A stretch of 24,896 nt of DNA from DASZVN01 sp035547055. GTDB taxonomy: Bacteria > Pseudomonadota > Alphaproteobacteria > Rhizobiales > Methylopilaceae. The notes below the pieces were generated by a model. It saw only the letters and a list, made by a program, of their open reading frames with translations, was not told the DNA's origin and did no database searches. The position numbers and the translations under genes are program-made. Positions 1 to 7,986 of this stretch are shown piece after piece (the first letter of the stretch is position 1; each line of letters opens with the position of its first letter). Location of the stretch: contig DASZVN010000044.1 of the NCBI GenBank assembly GCA_035547055.1, forward strand, positions 1 to 24,896. Reading direction: 5' to 3'.

Positions 1-301
1 ATCGCAATCTCCACGCCGAAGGACCGAAAAAATGCCATCGGCTCGAGGGCATTGCGAGGTCTTCGGCGCAGAAGCTTTTGTTAACGCTACCGGATCCGCT
101 CGACTGTCATAACGAGACGAGGCGAACCTGAGCCCTGGTGCGCATCGGCGGCCCTTTCCGAAGGGCAGCCCTCCCTGTTTCAGACCGCTTTTTCCGCGAT
201 CCGGCCCTCGAACGAGAACAAAGGTTCTGGAATGGCGGGTGACGCGCTGTCGCGGCCGTCCGCTACCAATTCCAACTCACCTGAAAGACTTCGCTCGCGG
301 C
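1..301. other. Gene-free left edge, 3' of the polysaccharide operon
   Basis: No convincing coding region is seen here on either strand; the open frames that cross it lack family resemblance and are shadows of the epimerase gene. It holds a small hairpin at 151-166 (6-bp arms GCCCTT/AAGGGC around TCCG) and a weak 5-bp one at 215-228, neither followed by a T-run on either strand, so no rho-independent terminator for the leftward operon can be claimed. The stretch near 79-112 is more AT-rich than its surroundings and could hold a promoter for a gene outside the window, but no well-spaced pair of hexamers was found. Confidence 0.4.
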
Positions 302-832
302 TCACCCGCGGAAATCCGGATAGGCAGCGTCACGGGGGGCGATCGCGGCCGGCTTGTGCGGCCAGGCGATGGCGAAGGCGGGGTCGTCCCAGCGAACGCC
401 TGCCTCGTGACCGGGCTCATACGGCCGCCCCATCTGGTAGAGGATGTCGGTGCCCGGCTCGAGGGTCAGGAAGCCGTGGGCGATGCCCTCCGGCAGGAAC
501 AGCGCGCGCATGTTCTCGGCCGACAGCTCGGCGGCGACCCAGCGGCGGAAGGTCGGGCTGTCCGGCCTCAGATCCAGCGCGACATCGAACGCCCGGCCCC
601 GCACCGCGCGAACCAGCTTGGCCTCGGCGAATGGCGCGGGCTGGAGGTGCATGCCCCGCAGCGTGTGCAGGATCGGGTTGGCCGAAAGGTTGATCTGCGT
701 CGATGCGAAGGCGATACCCGCGGCGGCGAATTCGTCCGGGCAGTAGACGCGAGCGAAGGCGCCGCGCTCGTCCCGGTGCGGCGCGGCCTCGACCACCATG
801 ACGCCCGGGATCGCGGTCGGCTCGAAGCGCAT
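302..832 (-). CDS. RmlC-like dTDP-4-dehydrorhamnose 3,5-epimerase family protein
   Basis: A 176-residue cupin of the RmlC family, which epimerises C3 and/or C5 of nucleotide-linked 4-keto-6-deoxyhexoses in the cytoplasm. Visible family marks are RGMHLQ (the RGxHxQ strand with the catalytic His), PEGIAHGF in the middle, a Tyr in ILYQM matching the RmlC acid, and VRWDDP before the end, giving the active-site Asp. Length matches the family. It is the last gene of the leftward operon, 7 bp after the C-methyltransferase, with a GAGG ribosome site overlapping that gene's stop. Next to rfbF/rfbG the likely substrate is a CDP-linked 4-keto sugar, possibly already C-methylated, rather than dTDP-sugar; this is inference. 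Whether it acts at C3, C5 or both cannot be read from the sequence. Confidence 0.88.
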   Translation of the reverse strand: MRFEPTAIPGVMVVEAAPHRDERGAFARVYCPDEFAAAGIAFASTQINLSANPILHTLRGMHLQPAPFAEAKLVRAVRGRAFDVALDLRPDSPTFRRWVAAELSAENMRALFLPEGIAHGFLTLEPGTDILYQMGRPYEPGHEAGVRWDDPAFAIAWPHKPAAIAPRDAAYPDFRG

Positions 833-839
833 CGTCGCC

Positions 840-2069
840 TCAATAGATCCGGATCTCGGGGACCGCGGTGACGAAGCGCCCTCCCCAGTCCGCGATCGCG
901 GCGTGGTGGGCGCGGATCTCGTCGGCGAGGTTCCACGGCAGGATCAGGACGTAGTCCGGCCGGACCTCGTAGAGCGCCTCCGGCGGGCGCACCGGGACAT
1001 GGCTGCCGGGCAAAAGACGGCCCTGCTTCTCGGGATTGCGGTCGACGACGAAGAGGATGTCGTCCGCCGTTGCGCCGCAGACGTTCAGGAACGTGTTGCC
1101 CTTGGCCGCCGCGCCATAGGCCGCGATGCGCTTGCCCTCCGCGCGCGCCGCGGCGAGGAAACGGCGAAAGCCGGCCTTCACCGTCTCGACCCTCGGCGCA
1201 AAGCCGTCGTAACCGGCCGGCCGGTCGAGGCCCGCCGCCGCCTCCTCGGCGCGGAGCGCCGCGACCGCGGTCTCCTCGGCAAAGCTGGCCTCCCGGCGGC
1301 AGACGAACAGGCGGAGCGAGCCGCCGTGGCTCGGCAGCTTCTCGACGTCGAAGACGCGGAGGCCGGCGGAGGCCAGCACCCGCTCGACCGCAACCAGCGA
1401 CAGGTAGGAATAGTGCTCGTGATAAATGGTGTCGAACTGGACGCCGCGGATCAGATTCAGGAGGTGCGGGAACTCGAAGGTGGCGACGCCCTCGGGCTTC
1501 AGCAGCACCGGGAAGCCGGCGACGAAGCCGCCGATGTCGGGCACATGGGCAAGCACGTTGTTCGCCGGCATCAGGTCGGCGGCGACGCCGCGCGCGGCGA
1601 GCGCCGGCGCCGTGTCGCGGTTGAAGAACAGCACCTCGCTCGGCACGCCCTTGGCCCGGGCCAGCTCCGCCGCGTGGGCGGCGGGCTCGATCCCGAGCAC
1701 CGGCACCCCGCGCTCGACGAAGAACTGCAGCAGGTAGCCGTCATTCGAGGCGATCTCGACGACGAGCGACCGTGAGCCGAGACCGAGGCGCGCGATCATC
1801 TTCCCGGCGTAGGCGCGGCACTGCGCGAGCCAGGAGTCGGCATAGGACGAGAGATAAGCGTAGTCGGCCGGGAACACCGTCTCCGCCGGCACCGCTTCCT
1901 CGACCTGGACCAGGAGGCAGCGGTCACACACCATCACGCGGAGCGGAAAGCGCTGCTCCGCCGCGATGGCCTCTCGGGTCGGCGCCAGATAGGCGTTGGC
2001 GAGCGGCGTCGTCCCGAGGTCGACGAAGACATGGCCGAGCGGCGCGGCGCAGAAGCGACAGAAGGCCAT
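840..2069 (-). CDS. Nucleotide-sugar C-methyltransferase (TylC3/KijD1-like, zinc-binding)
   Basis: A 409-residue SAM-dependent methyltransferase of the class that adds a C-methyl branch at C3 of 4-keto deoxysugars. In order: an N-terminal zinc-binding region with C4-x2-C7 and a later CDRC pair; a Rossmann domain with SAM motif VVEIASNDG near residue 108; the YHEHYSY motif, matching the catalytic Tyr/Glu/His of KijD1; and a C-terminal second Rossmann-like domain with GAAAKGNTF. The start at MAFCRFC is chosen because its ATG overlaps the rfbG stop by one base (TGATG); a much longer open frame upstream is only the rfbG shadow. Lying directly after rfbG and before an epimerase, it most likely methylates CDP-4-keto-6-deoxyglucose or a derivative. 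Family is clear; the precise sugar is inference. Confidence 0.88.
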   Translation of the reverse strand: MAFCRFCAAPLGHVFVDLGTTPLANAYLAPTREAIAAEQRFPLRVMVCDRCLLVQVEEAVPAETVFPADYAYLSSYADSWLAQCRAYAGKMIARLGLGSRSLVVEIASNDGYLLQFFVERGVPVLGIEPAAHAAELARAKGVPSEVLFFNRDTAPALAARGVAADLMPANNVLAHVPDIGGFVAGFPVLLKPEGVATFEFPHLLNLIRGVQFDTIYHEHYSYLSLVAVERVLASAGLRVFDVEKLPSHGGSLRLFVCRREASFAEETAVAALRAEEAAAGLDRPAGYDGFAPRVETVKAGFRRFLAAARAEGKRIAAYGAAAKGNTFLNVCGATADDILFVVDRNPEKQGRLLPGSHVPVRPPEALYEVRPDYVLILPWNLADEIRAHHAAIADWGGRFVTAVPEIRIY

Positions 2070-3151
2070 CAGGCCGGCTCCCTGAGCCGCTCGTAGGCCG
2101 CGATCTGGTCGCCCGTCACCGCGGCCATGTCGGCGCCCGCGGCGAGCGCGCGGTACCAGTCCGCGGTGAAGCGCACCGCGTCCCCCGTCGAAAGGCGGCA
2201 GCGCCAGCCCAGCGCCCGCTGCGCCGCCGCGGGATCGAGCGCGAGCGCCGCCATCTCGCGGCGCGGATCGGCGGCGGCATCTTCGGCGACCACCCACCCC
2301 GCCGGCGCGCCGAGCGCCCGTTGCACCGCCTCCGCGATCTGAGAAACCGTCACCGGGTCGGCCGCGGTGGCGGGGCCGAAATTCAACGCCCGCGGCACGG
2401 CGCGGCCCGCACCGAGCGCCTGGAGATAGGCGAGATAGCCGGCGACGCAGTCGAGCACGTGCTGCCACGGGCGAGTCGCGCCCGGATGGCGCAGTACCAG
2501 CGGGCGGCCGGCGCGGGCGGCGCGCCAGGCGTCGGGCACCAGCCGATCGGCGGCGAAATCGCCGCCGCCCATGACGTTGCCGCCGCGCGCCGTTGCCACC
2601 TGGACGCCCGCGCCGGCGAAGAACGAGGCGGCGTAGCTCGCCGTGACCAGCTCGGCCGCGGCTTTCGATGCCGCATATGGATCGTGCCCACCGAGCGCGT
2701 CGCCCTCGGCGAAAGCGCGACCGGTCTCGGCGTTGGCGTAGACCTTGTCGGAGGTGACGACGAGGACCGCGCGGAGGCCGGACGCATCGCGTAGCGCCTC
2801 CAGGAGATGCACCGTGCCTATCACGTTGGTAGCGAAGGTCTCGACCGGCGCGGCGTAGGAGCGCCGGACCAGCGGCTGCGCGGCCATGTGCAGCACCAGC
2901 TCCGGCCGTGCCTCCCGCACCACCGCCGCTACCGCCTCGGGGTCGCGGAGATCGGCGATGTGCGAGTGCAGACCGTCGCCGACCCGGGCCAGCGTCCACA
3001 GGTCCGGCTCGGTATCGGGCGCGAGCGCAAGGCCCGTCACCGCGGCGCCGAGGCGCTTCAGCCAGAAGGCCGCCCAGCCGCCCTTGAAGCCGGTGTGCCC
3101 GGTCAGGAGCACGCGGCGGCCGCGCCAGAAGCCGTTGTCGAGGGCCATCAT
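2069..3151 (-). CDS. rfbG: CDP-glucose 4,6-dehydratase
   Basis: Converts CDP-D-glucose to CDP-4-keto-6-deoxy-D-glucose, the entry to CDP-linked deoxysugars. It is an extended short-chain dehydrogenase/reductase of 360 residues, the usual RfbG length. Visible are the glycine-rich NAD site TGHTGFKGGW near residues 17-26, the TSDK segment at about 133-136, and the YxxxK pair Y159/K163 in DPYAASK. The ATG at 3151 is preferred because it overlaps the rfbF stop as ATGA; an in-frame start 14 codons earlier would run into rfbF. Product of RfbF feeds it directly, and the next gene methylates its likely product. Confidence 0.95.
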   Translation of the reverse strand: MMALDNGFWRGRRVLLTGHTGFKGGWAAFWLKRLGAAVTGLALAPDTEPDLWTLARVGDGLHSHIADLRDPEAVAAVVREARPELVLHMAAQPLVRRSYAAPVETFATNVIGTVHLLEALRDASGLRAVLVVTSDKVYANAETGRAFAEGDALGGHDPYAASKAAAELVTASYAASFFAGAGVQVATARGGNVMGGGDFAADRLVPDAWRAARAGRPLVLRHPGATRPWQHVLDCVAGYLAYLQALGAGRAVPRALNFGPATAADPVTVSQIAEAVQRALGAPAGWVVAEDAAADPRREMAALALDPAAAQRALGWRCRLSTGDAVRFTADWYRALAAGADMAAVTGDQIAAYERLREPA

Positions 3152-3927
3152 CGGTCCTGCCAGGTCTTCCACGGCGCGGCGCCGGACTGCCACAGCGCCT
3201 CGAGATGGTTCTTGTCGCGTAACGTGTCCATCGCATACCAGAAGCCGTCGTGGCGGTAGGCCATCAGCTCGCCGTCCCGGGCGAGGCTCTCCAGCGGCTC
3301 GGCCTCGAACGCGGTGGCGTCGCCGGCGATGCGGTCGAGCACCGCCGGTTCCAGGACGAAAAAGCCGCCGCTGACGCGTGCCTCGTCACCCGGCGGCTTC
3401 TCGGTGAAGCGCAGGATGCGGTCGCCGTCGGCAGCGAGCGCGCCCCAGCGTCCGGGCGGCACCACGCTGGTGACGGTGGCGAGCCGCCCGTGCGCCTTGT
3501 GGAAGGCGACGAGCCGGCCGATGTCGACGTCGGCGACGCCGTCGCCGTAGGTCAGGCAGAACGGCTCGCCGGGGTCGAGGAACGGCCTGGCGCGCCTGAC
3601 CCGGCCGCCGGTCTGGGTGGCCTCGCCGGTATCGATCAGGGTGACGCGCCAGGGCTCTGCAGTCGAGCCATGATAGGTGATCTCGCCGCTGCGGGCGTCG
3701 ACGGTCACATCGGAGGAGTGCAGCACGTAATTGGCAAAGTATTCCTTGATCATGTAGCCGCGATAGCCGAGGCAGACGATGAACTCGGTGATGCCATGGC
3801 TGGCATAGATCTTCATGACATGCCAGATCAGTGGCCAGCCGCCGATCTCGATCATCGGCTTCGGGCGGAGCACGCTCTCCTCCGAGATGCGCGTGCCGAA
3901 GCCGCCCGCGAGGATCACCGTCTTCAT
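3148..3927 (-). CDS. rfbF: Glucose-1-phosphate cytidylyltransferase
   Basis: Makes CDP-glucose from CTP and glucose 1-phosphate. The 259-residue protein has the sugar nucleotidyltransferase signature GGFGTR at the N-terminus, RPKPMIEIGG with the conserved Lys, long matches to the RfbF family such as FIVCLGYRGYMIKEYF, and YGDGVADVD holding the metal-binding Asp. Length is typical (about 257). The start overlaps the sulfotransferase stop by 4 bp (ATGA) and the end overlaps rfbG by 4 bp, so translation is probably coupled. This is the best-determined member of the operon and defines the pathway as CDP-linked. Confidence 0.97.
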   Translation of the reverse strand: MKTVILAGGFGTRISEESVLRPKPMIEIGGWPLIWHVMKIYASHGITEFIVCLGYRGYMIKEYFANYVLHSSDVTVDARSGEITYHGSTAEPWRVTLIDTGEATQTGGRVRRARPFLDPGEPFCLTYGDGVADVDIGRLVAFHKAHGRLATVTSVVPPGRWGALAADGDRILRFTEKPPGDEARVSGGFFVLEPAVLDRIAGDATAFEAEPLESLARDGELMAYRHDGFWYAMDTLRDKNHLEALWQSGAAPWKTWQDR

Positions 3928-4739
3928 CGTGGCTCCGCCCCCTGGCGCCGCTCTGCCCTGTCTTGCCCCATCTGGGCGCGCAAGGCGAGGACGTGGCGGT
4001 AGACCCGCTCGTCGGCGTCGAGCCGCGGACCAGCCAGCGCTCGCAGCGCGGCGGCGTCCTCGGCCCCGGCGTGGCCGCGGGAGGTGGCGTTGACGCGCGG
4101 GGCGCGCGGCGGCGGCGGCAAGCCGCAGAGCCCGGCCAGCGCCGAGAGGTCGTCGTCGATGGTCTCGACCAGGCCGACGAAGTCCAGCGTCGCGAGCGTC
4201 CCGAGCGCAGCTTCGGCGATGGCGTCGAGCGGCATGTCGGCCGACTGGGCGAAGTCGTAGGCCACGGCAAGCTGCCGTGCCATCACGTTGTCGGTCGCCG
4301 CCAACGCCTCGGTCTCGTCGCTCGCGACGTATTCGGCGAGGGCGAGCCGCCGCGCTGTTTCGGTCCCGTCGGGGTGCGTGCGGTCGTAGGAATAGTGCGA
4401 ACGCAGCCGGGCCGCGGGCTCGCGCAGGAAGGTGAAGACGAGATCGTCCGGCCGGCGGATCTCGGCGAGGATCCGCCCGCCGAAATGGCCGCCGATGAAC
4501 CGCGCCCGCTCGGCCCGGGCCTGCGCTACCGCCAGTTCCCGCGCCGTCATCCCGTCGAAGAAGAAGACCGAGCCGCCGCTCCGCGCCGAGCCGAGATGGC
4601 GCTTGAAATAGCGGTTGACCGAGGAGCCCGCAGTCTTCGGAATATGGAGGAAGACGACACGCCCGCCCTTGTGCCTAGCCGGCGCCCGCCCGAGGCTGTG
4701 GAGGGCGGCCGGCAGTCGCGGAAGGCACGGGAACGCCAT
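3924..4739 (-). CDS. Sulfotransferase family protein
   Basis: A 271-residue cytosolic-type sulfotransferase domain, expected to move sulfate from PAPS to a hydroxyl of a glycan or lipid carrier. The PAPS 5'-phosphosulfate loop FLHIPKTAGSS lies at about residues 30-40 and the 3'-phosphate motif FLREPAARLRSHYSYDR at about 104-120, including Arg106 and Ser114. The start at 4739 (MAFPCLP) is preferred: an ATG at 4838 would overlap the upstream glycosyltransferase by 89 bp, whereas 4739 sits 10 bp after its stop. No signal peptide is seen. It ends in a 4-bp overlap with rfbF, so it belongs to the polysaccharide operon. No PAPS synthesis genes are in the window. Acceptor is unknown. Confidence 0.82.
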   Translation of the reverse strand: MAFPCLPRLPAALHSLGRAPARHKGGRVVFLHIPKTAGSSVNRYFKRHLGSARSGGSVFFFDGMTARELAVAQARAERARFIGGHFGGRILAEIRRPDDLVFTFLREPAARLRSHYSYDRTHPDGTETARRLALAEYVASDETEALAATDNVMARQLAVAYDFAQSADMPLDAIAEAALGTLATLDFVGLVETIDDDLSALAGLCGLPPPPRAPRVNATSRGHAGAEDAAALRALAGPRLDADERVYRHVLALRAQMGQDRAERRQGAEPR

Positions 4740-4749
4740 GCGCCGCTCG

Positions 4750-6048
4750 TCATGCCGCGGCCGGCGCGGGAACGGAACCCGCATCGGCGCTGGCAGCGGC
4801 GCGCCGGGCGCGGGCGTAGATCGCAGCCATTCGTCCAACCGCGCTCAGCCCACCGCCCTCGCCATTGCCGATCACCGCATCGCAGAGCTCGGCTGTCTCG
4901 CGCACATCGGCAAGGAAACCGGGCCGGCTCGCGAGCCGGATGCGCCAGGGCGTGAGCCGGTGCGCCGCCGCCTTCGTCCGCGGCGCGGTCTCCTCGACCG
5001 GTACGGCCTGCGCATCCGGTGGCGTGGCGGCTTCAGCCCCGGCGAATGGGCCGGCCACGAGCCCGCGTGCGGTGAGCCACGCCGCCATGAGCTGCCGCCC
5101 CTCGCTCCGCCACGGCTCGGGCACGCCGTCGAGCTCGTGCGCGATCTTGCGGAGCCAGGCGGCCCCGTCGACCCGCTCCGGCGGCACGCCGAAGTGGTCG
5201 ACCACCTGCATCAGCGCGTCAAAGGTCATCGCTTGGATCGAGCGGATCGACCGCGGCAGCGTCGGCGCACCGACCGGCGTCGGCGCCTCCGCGATCCATT
5301 GGGCGACCGAGTCGGCGCCCGCCGTGCCGGAAAAGCGCTTGAACGCCGTGCCGGTCGAATAGCGTGACGAGCCGCCGATCGAAACCGGCGTGTCGAGCTG
5401 GACCAGCGCCGGCGCCGCCAGGAGGTTGGCGATCGCGGCGCCGACATCGGGCGCGTTGGCGAAGAAATAGCGGCCGAAGCGCTGCCGCACCGCCTCGATC
5501 ACGGGTCGCGAGACGCAGCCGTGATAGATGTTGGCGCCCTGGCGGTAGCGCTGGATGCGCCCGGCGAGGAAGGCTGCGAAGATCGGCGCCGTCGTCACGT
5601 CGCGGTGACCGCCGCCGAGATGATGCGGCTTGATCGTCAGCACGCCGTCAACCGGCCGCGCCGGATCGCTCGGCCAGACATAAGGCAGCGGCCGCCAGTT
5701 CACGATGGCCGGCTGCTCCGCGGCGATCAGGCGGCGCAGCGCCCGCCAGCCCGAGGCCAGCATGCCGTCGTCATCACCGATCGCGATGACGTAGTCGCCC
5801 CGCGCCGCCGACAGCGCGAGCTCGAAATTGTCGGTCATCGCCAGCGGCGCATCCGGCGCGACCAGGCGGAGCCGTGGATCGCGCACGGCGGCAACGGTCT
5901 CCGCGGTGTCGTCGGTCGAGGCGTTGTTGCTGACGACGATCTCGAGGTCGGGATCGTCGATCCGCGCGAGCGTCGCGAGGCACGGCCCGAGCACGGCGGC
6001 ACGGTTCCGCGTCGGCACTAGCACGCTGATGAGCGGCGCGGCGGCCAT
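4750..6048 (-). CDS. Family 2 glycosyltransferase
   Basis: A 432-residue GT-A fold glycosyltransferase. The N-terminal domain has PLISVLVPTRNR at residues 5-16, VVSNNASTDDT at 38-48 and a DDD metal/nucleotide motif at 92-94 (IGDDDG), all typical of GT2 enzymes that use nucleotide-diphospho sugars. The C-terminal half has no motif I recognise; its last part is rich in Ala/Pro and may be a linker. No transmembrane helices are evident, so it probably acts at the inner face of the inner membrane. The ATG at 6048, 4 bp after the preceding stop, gives a protein beginning right at the GT2 core; the longer frame upstream lies inside the neighbouring gene. It may transfer the CDP-derived deoxysugar, but this is inference. 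Confidence 0.88.
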   Translation of the reverse strand: MAAAPLISVLVPTRNRAAVLGPCLATLARIDDPDLEIVVSNNASTDDTAETVAAVRDPRLRLVAPDAPLAMTDNFELALSAARGDYVIAIGDDDGMLASGWRALRRLIAAEQPAIVNWRPLPYVWPSDPARPVDGVLTIKPHHLGGGHRDVTTAPIFAAFLAGRIQRYRQGANIYHGCVSRPVIEAVRQRFGRYFFANAPDVGAAIANLLAAPALVQLDTPVSIGGSSRYSTGTAFKRFSGTAGADSVAQWIAEAPTPVGAPTLPRSIRSIQAMTFDALMQVVDHFGVPPERVDGAAWLRKIAHELDGVPEPWRSEGRQLMAAWLTARGLVAGPFAGAEAATPPDAQAVPVEETAPRTKAAAHRLTPWRIRLASRPGFLADVRETAELCDAVIGNGEGGGLSAVGRMAAIYARARRAAASADAGSVPAPAAA

Positions 6049-6052
6049 CGCC

Positions 6053-6811
6053 CTACTCGGCGACCCGCTGGAGATAGGCGTCCGGCCAGTAGGTCGGCTC
6101 GACGGTGACCTCGCTCTCGTCGAACCCCGGCAGCGGCATCGCCAGCGCGAAGCGGCGGTCTTCGGAGAGGAAGGTGCGCGCGGCCTCGGCCGGGTTGTCC
6201 TCGCGCCAACCGGGCTGGCCGCGCGGCGCGTCGGCAACGGCGGCCATGATGCCATCGGTCGCGACGATGAAGGAGCCGCGGGTAACGAGCGGTGCGTAGG
6301 CACGGAGCTCGGCAAGAACGTGCGCCTTGGTGTGGTTGGAATCGAGCACCACCATCACCGTCTCGCCGGGCCGGATCTGCTCCCGCACCTGCCGGACGAT
6401 GGCCGGATCGGTCGAACTGCCCTCGATCAAGGTGATGCGCGGTTTGAGGTCGTGCGCCTCGATGGCGGCGCGGTTGTGCGGTCGGATTTCGACGTCGACG
6501 CCGACGACCCGCCCCTTCCCCATCGCCTCGAACAGCGAGGCATAGAAGATCAGCGAGCCGCCATGGGCGATGCCGGTCTCGACCAGCACGTCCGGCTTGA
6601 TCCGCCAGATCAGCTCCTGGATGCGGATCATGTCCTCGGGAAGCTGGATGATCGGCCGGCCCATCCAGGTAAAGCGGTAGGAATACTTGGCGCGCCAGCC
6701 CGCGACGACCCAGGTTTTCACCAGCGCCTCGAACGCCTCGGGGCTGTCGAGTGCGACGGTGCGCCCGTCGACGGTCGCAGTGGCGGCGTCGAGGTCGAAG
6801 CATGCCTTCAT
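6053..6811 (-). CDS. Cephalosporin hydroxylase (CmcI) family methyltransferase
   Basis: A 252-residue member of the CmcI family (named cephalosporin hydroxylase, but structurally SAM- and metal-dependent methyltransferases, including rhamnosyl O-methyltransferases). The SAM-binding segment VLVETGIAHGGS is at about 76-87, followed by VVGVDVEIRPHNR, LDSNHTKAHV (Asp157, His160) and VATDG with Asp186 in the metal-binding area. The combination fits sugar O-methylation. The start overlaps the upstream methyltransferase stop by 4 bp (ATGA). Such genes occur often in O-antigen and glycolipid clusters. Antibiotic hydroxylation is unlikely here because nothing else in the window makes a beta-lactam. 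Acceptor unknown. Confidence 0.85.
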   Translation of the reverse strand: MKACFDLDAATATVDGRTVALDSPEAFEALVKTWVVAGWRAKYSYRFTWMGRPIIQLPEDMIRIQELIWRIKPDVLVETGIAHGGSLIFYASLFEAMGKGRVVGVDVEIRPHNRAAIEAHDLKPRITLIEGSSTDPAIVRQVREQIRPGETVMVVLDSNHTKAHVLAELRAYAPLVTRGSFIVATDGIMAAVADAPRGQPGWREDNPAEAARTFLSEDRRFALAMPLPGFDESEVTVEPTYWPDAYLQRVAE

Positions 6812-7986
6812 GGTGTCGGGTCCTCGATCGCCAGGATGTCGGCGGCAACGTCCATCGCGGCGAGCGCACCCGCCACTTCATCTCGGTAGGCCGGGTTGGC
6901 GACGATCACCGTGCCGAGGCCCCGCGCTGCTGCCATAGATAGCGCCTCGACCGGATGGGCCGTGAGGGGGGCGAAGTGCCCCTGCTTCAGCGGGTTCACG
7001 TCGATCAGGGCGTCGATCAATCCGGCATCGGGATCGCACAATTGCGCGAAGGTCAGCCCCTTGGCGCCGGCGCCCCAGATCGCGATGCCGCCCCCGGCCC
7101 GGCGCTCGGCGAGCGCGGACCGCCAGCGCGCCACGAAATCCCGCCGCTCCGGCCGAAGATCGCGGAGGGCCGGCGCGGCCCGCAGCGGTGTTTCCGCCGC
7201 CGCCGCGCCGCCGCGGGTGGCCTGCGCCAGCACATATTGGCCATGCATCATCGGGCGGGCGCTTTCTGGATGGTAGCCGGCGGCAGCGAACGCCCGGGCC
7301 AGGCTCGATGGCGCGTGAAGCGAGCAGGTCTCGTAGAACAGATCCTGGAAAGCCCCGTTGCGGAAGATCCAGCCGACATCGGGCGTTTCGACGAACAGGC
7401 GATGCGGCGTTGTGCCGAGCGCCTCGCCGATGGCGGCGAAGAAGCCGACAGGGTCCGGAACATAGCCGATCAGGTGCCGCGCGACGAGCGTGGCGGGAGC
7501 TGGATCGAGAGCGGCCATGGCCGCGGGATCGAAGTGACGCCTGAAGATCTGGGCGCCGGCGGTGCCGCTGCCGTCCTCGCCGCGAAAGGATGGATCGAAG
7601 CCGATCAGCGGACCATGCTCCGGGCCGAGCCTCGCTGCGAGCGCCGCGAGAAAGCCGCCCTGCCCGCAGCCGATTTCAACCACACCGGTGCCGGCGGCCA
7701 CCGCGGCGGCGACGATCGCCGCCACCGCCTCGACATGGGCGCGGAAGGCGGGCGAGCCGCCCTGGTCGTTCTCGTAGCCGGGATCGAACGCGACGAGAGC
7801 CGGATCGTAGGCGGCGTTCTGAACGAAGCCACAGGTCCGGCAGCCATGGAGCGACAGCCGCCCTGCCGGCGCAGCGCGGGCGGCCGCAGCGCTCGGCTCG
7901 AGCCGGTTGGCGAAGACCGGCACCCGCTCCCGCTCCTCCACGACGATCACGTCGCCGGATCCGCAGACGAGGCAGGCATCAGGCAT
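6808..7986 (-). CDS. Zinc-type SAM methyltransferase paralog with altered active site
   Basis: A 392-residue protein with the same layout as the C-methyltransferase further down the operon: N-terminal CxxC pairs (CLVC and CRTC) expected to bind zinc, a Rossmann SAM motif VVEIGCGQGG, and a C-terminal domain with GAGAKGLTF and VNPLKQGHF. It differs at the catalytic loop: where the paralog has YHEHYSY, this one has FYETCSLHAP, so the Glu-His pair linked to C3 methylation is not conserved. It may methylate another position or atom, or be a related non-methylating enzyme. It is the first gene of the leftward operon. No strong ribosome site precedes the ATG at 7986. Family assignment is good, function is open. 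Confidence 0.78.
   Translation of the reverse strand: MPDACLVCGSGDVIVVEERERVPVFANRLEPSAAAARAAPAGRLSLHGCRTCGFVQNAAYDPALVAFDPGYENDQGGSPAFRAHVEAVAAIVAAAVAAGTGVVEIGCGQGGFLAALAARLGPEHGPLIGFDPSFRGEDGSGTAGAQIFRRHFDPAAMAALDPAPATLVARHLIGYVPDPVGFFAAIGEALGTTPHRLFVETPDVGWIFRNGAFQDLFYETCSLHAPSSLARAFAAAGYHPESARPMMHGQYVLAQATRGGAAAAETPLRAAPALRDLRPERRDFVARWRSALAERRAGGGIAIWGAGAKGLTFAQLCDPDAGLIDALIDVNPLKQGHFAPLTAHPVEALSMAAARGLGTVIVANPAYRDEVAGALAAMDVAADILAIEDPTP

Noticed and set aside
151..166. Hairpin GCCCTT/AAGGGC as a rho-independent terminator
   Set aside because: The stem is only 6 bp and no T-run follows in either direction.
2070..3236. Upstream extension of the C-methyltransferase frame as a fusion protein
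   Set aside because: The extension is an Arg/Gly/Ala-rich out-of-frame reading of rfbG; the ATG overlapping the rfbG stop gives the normal family N-terminus.
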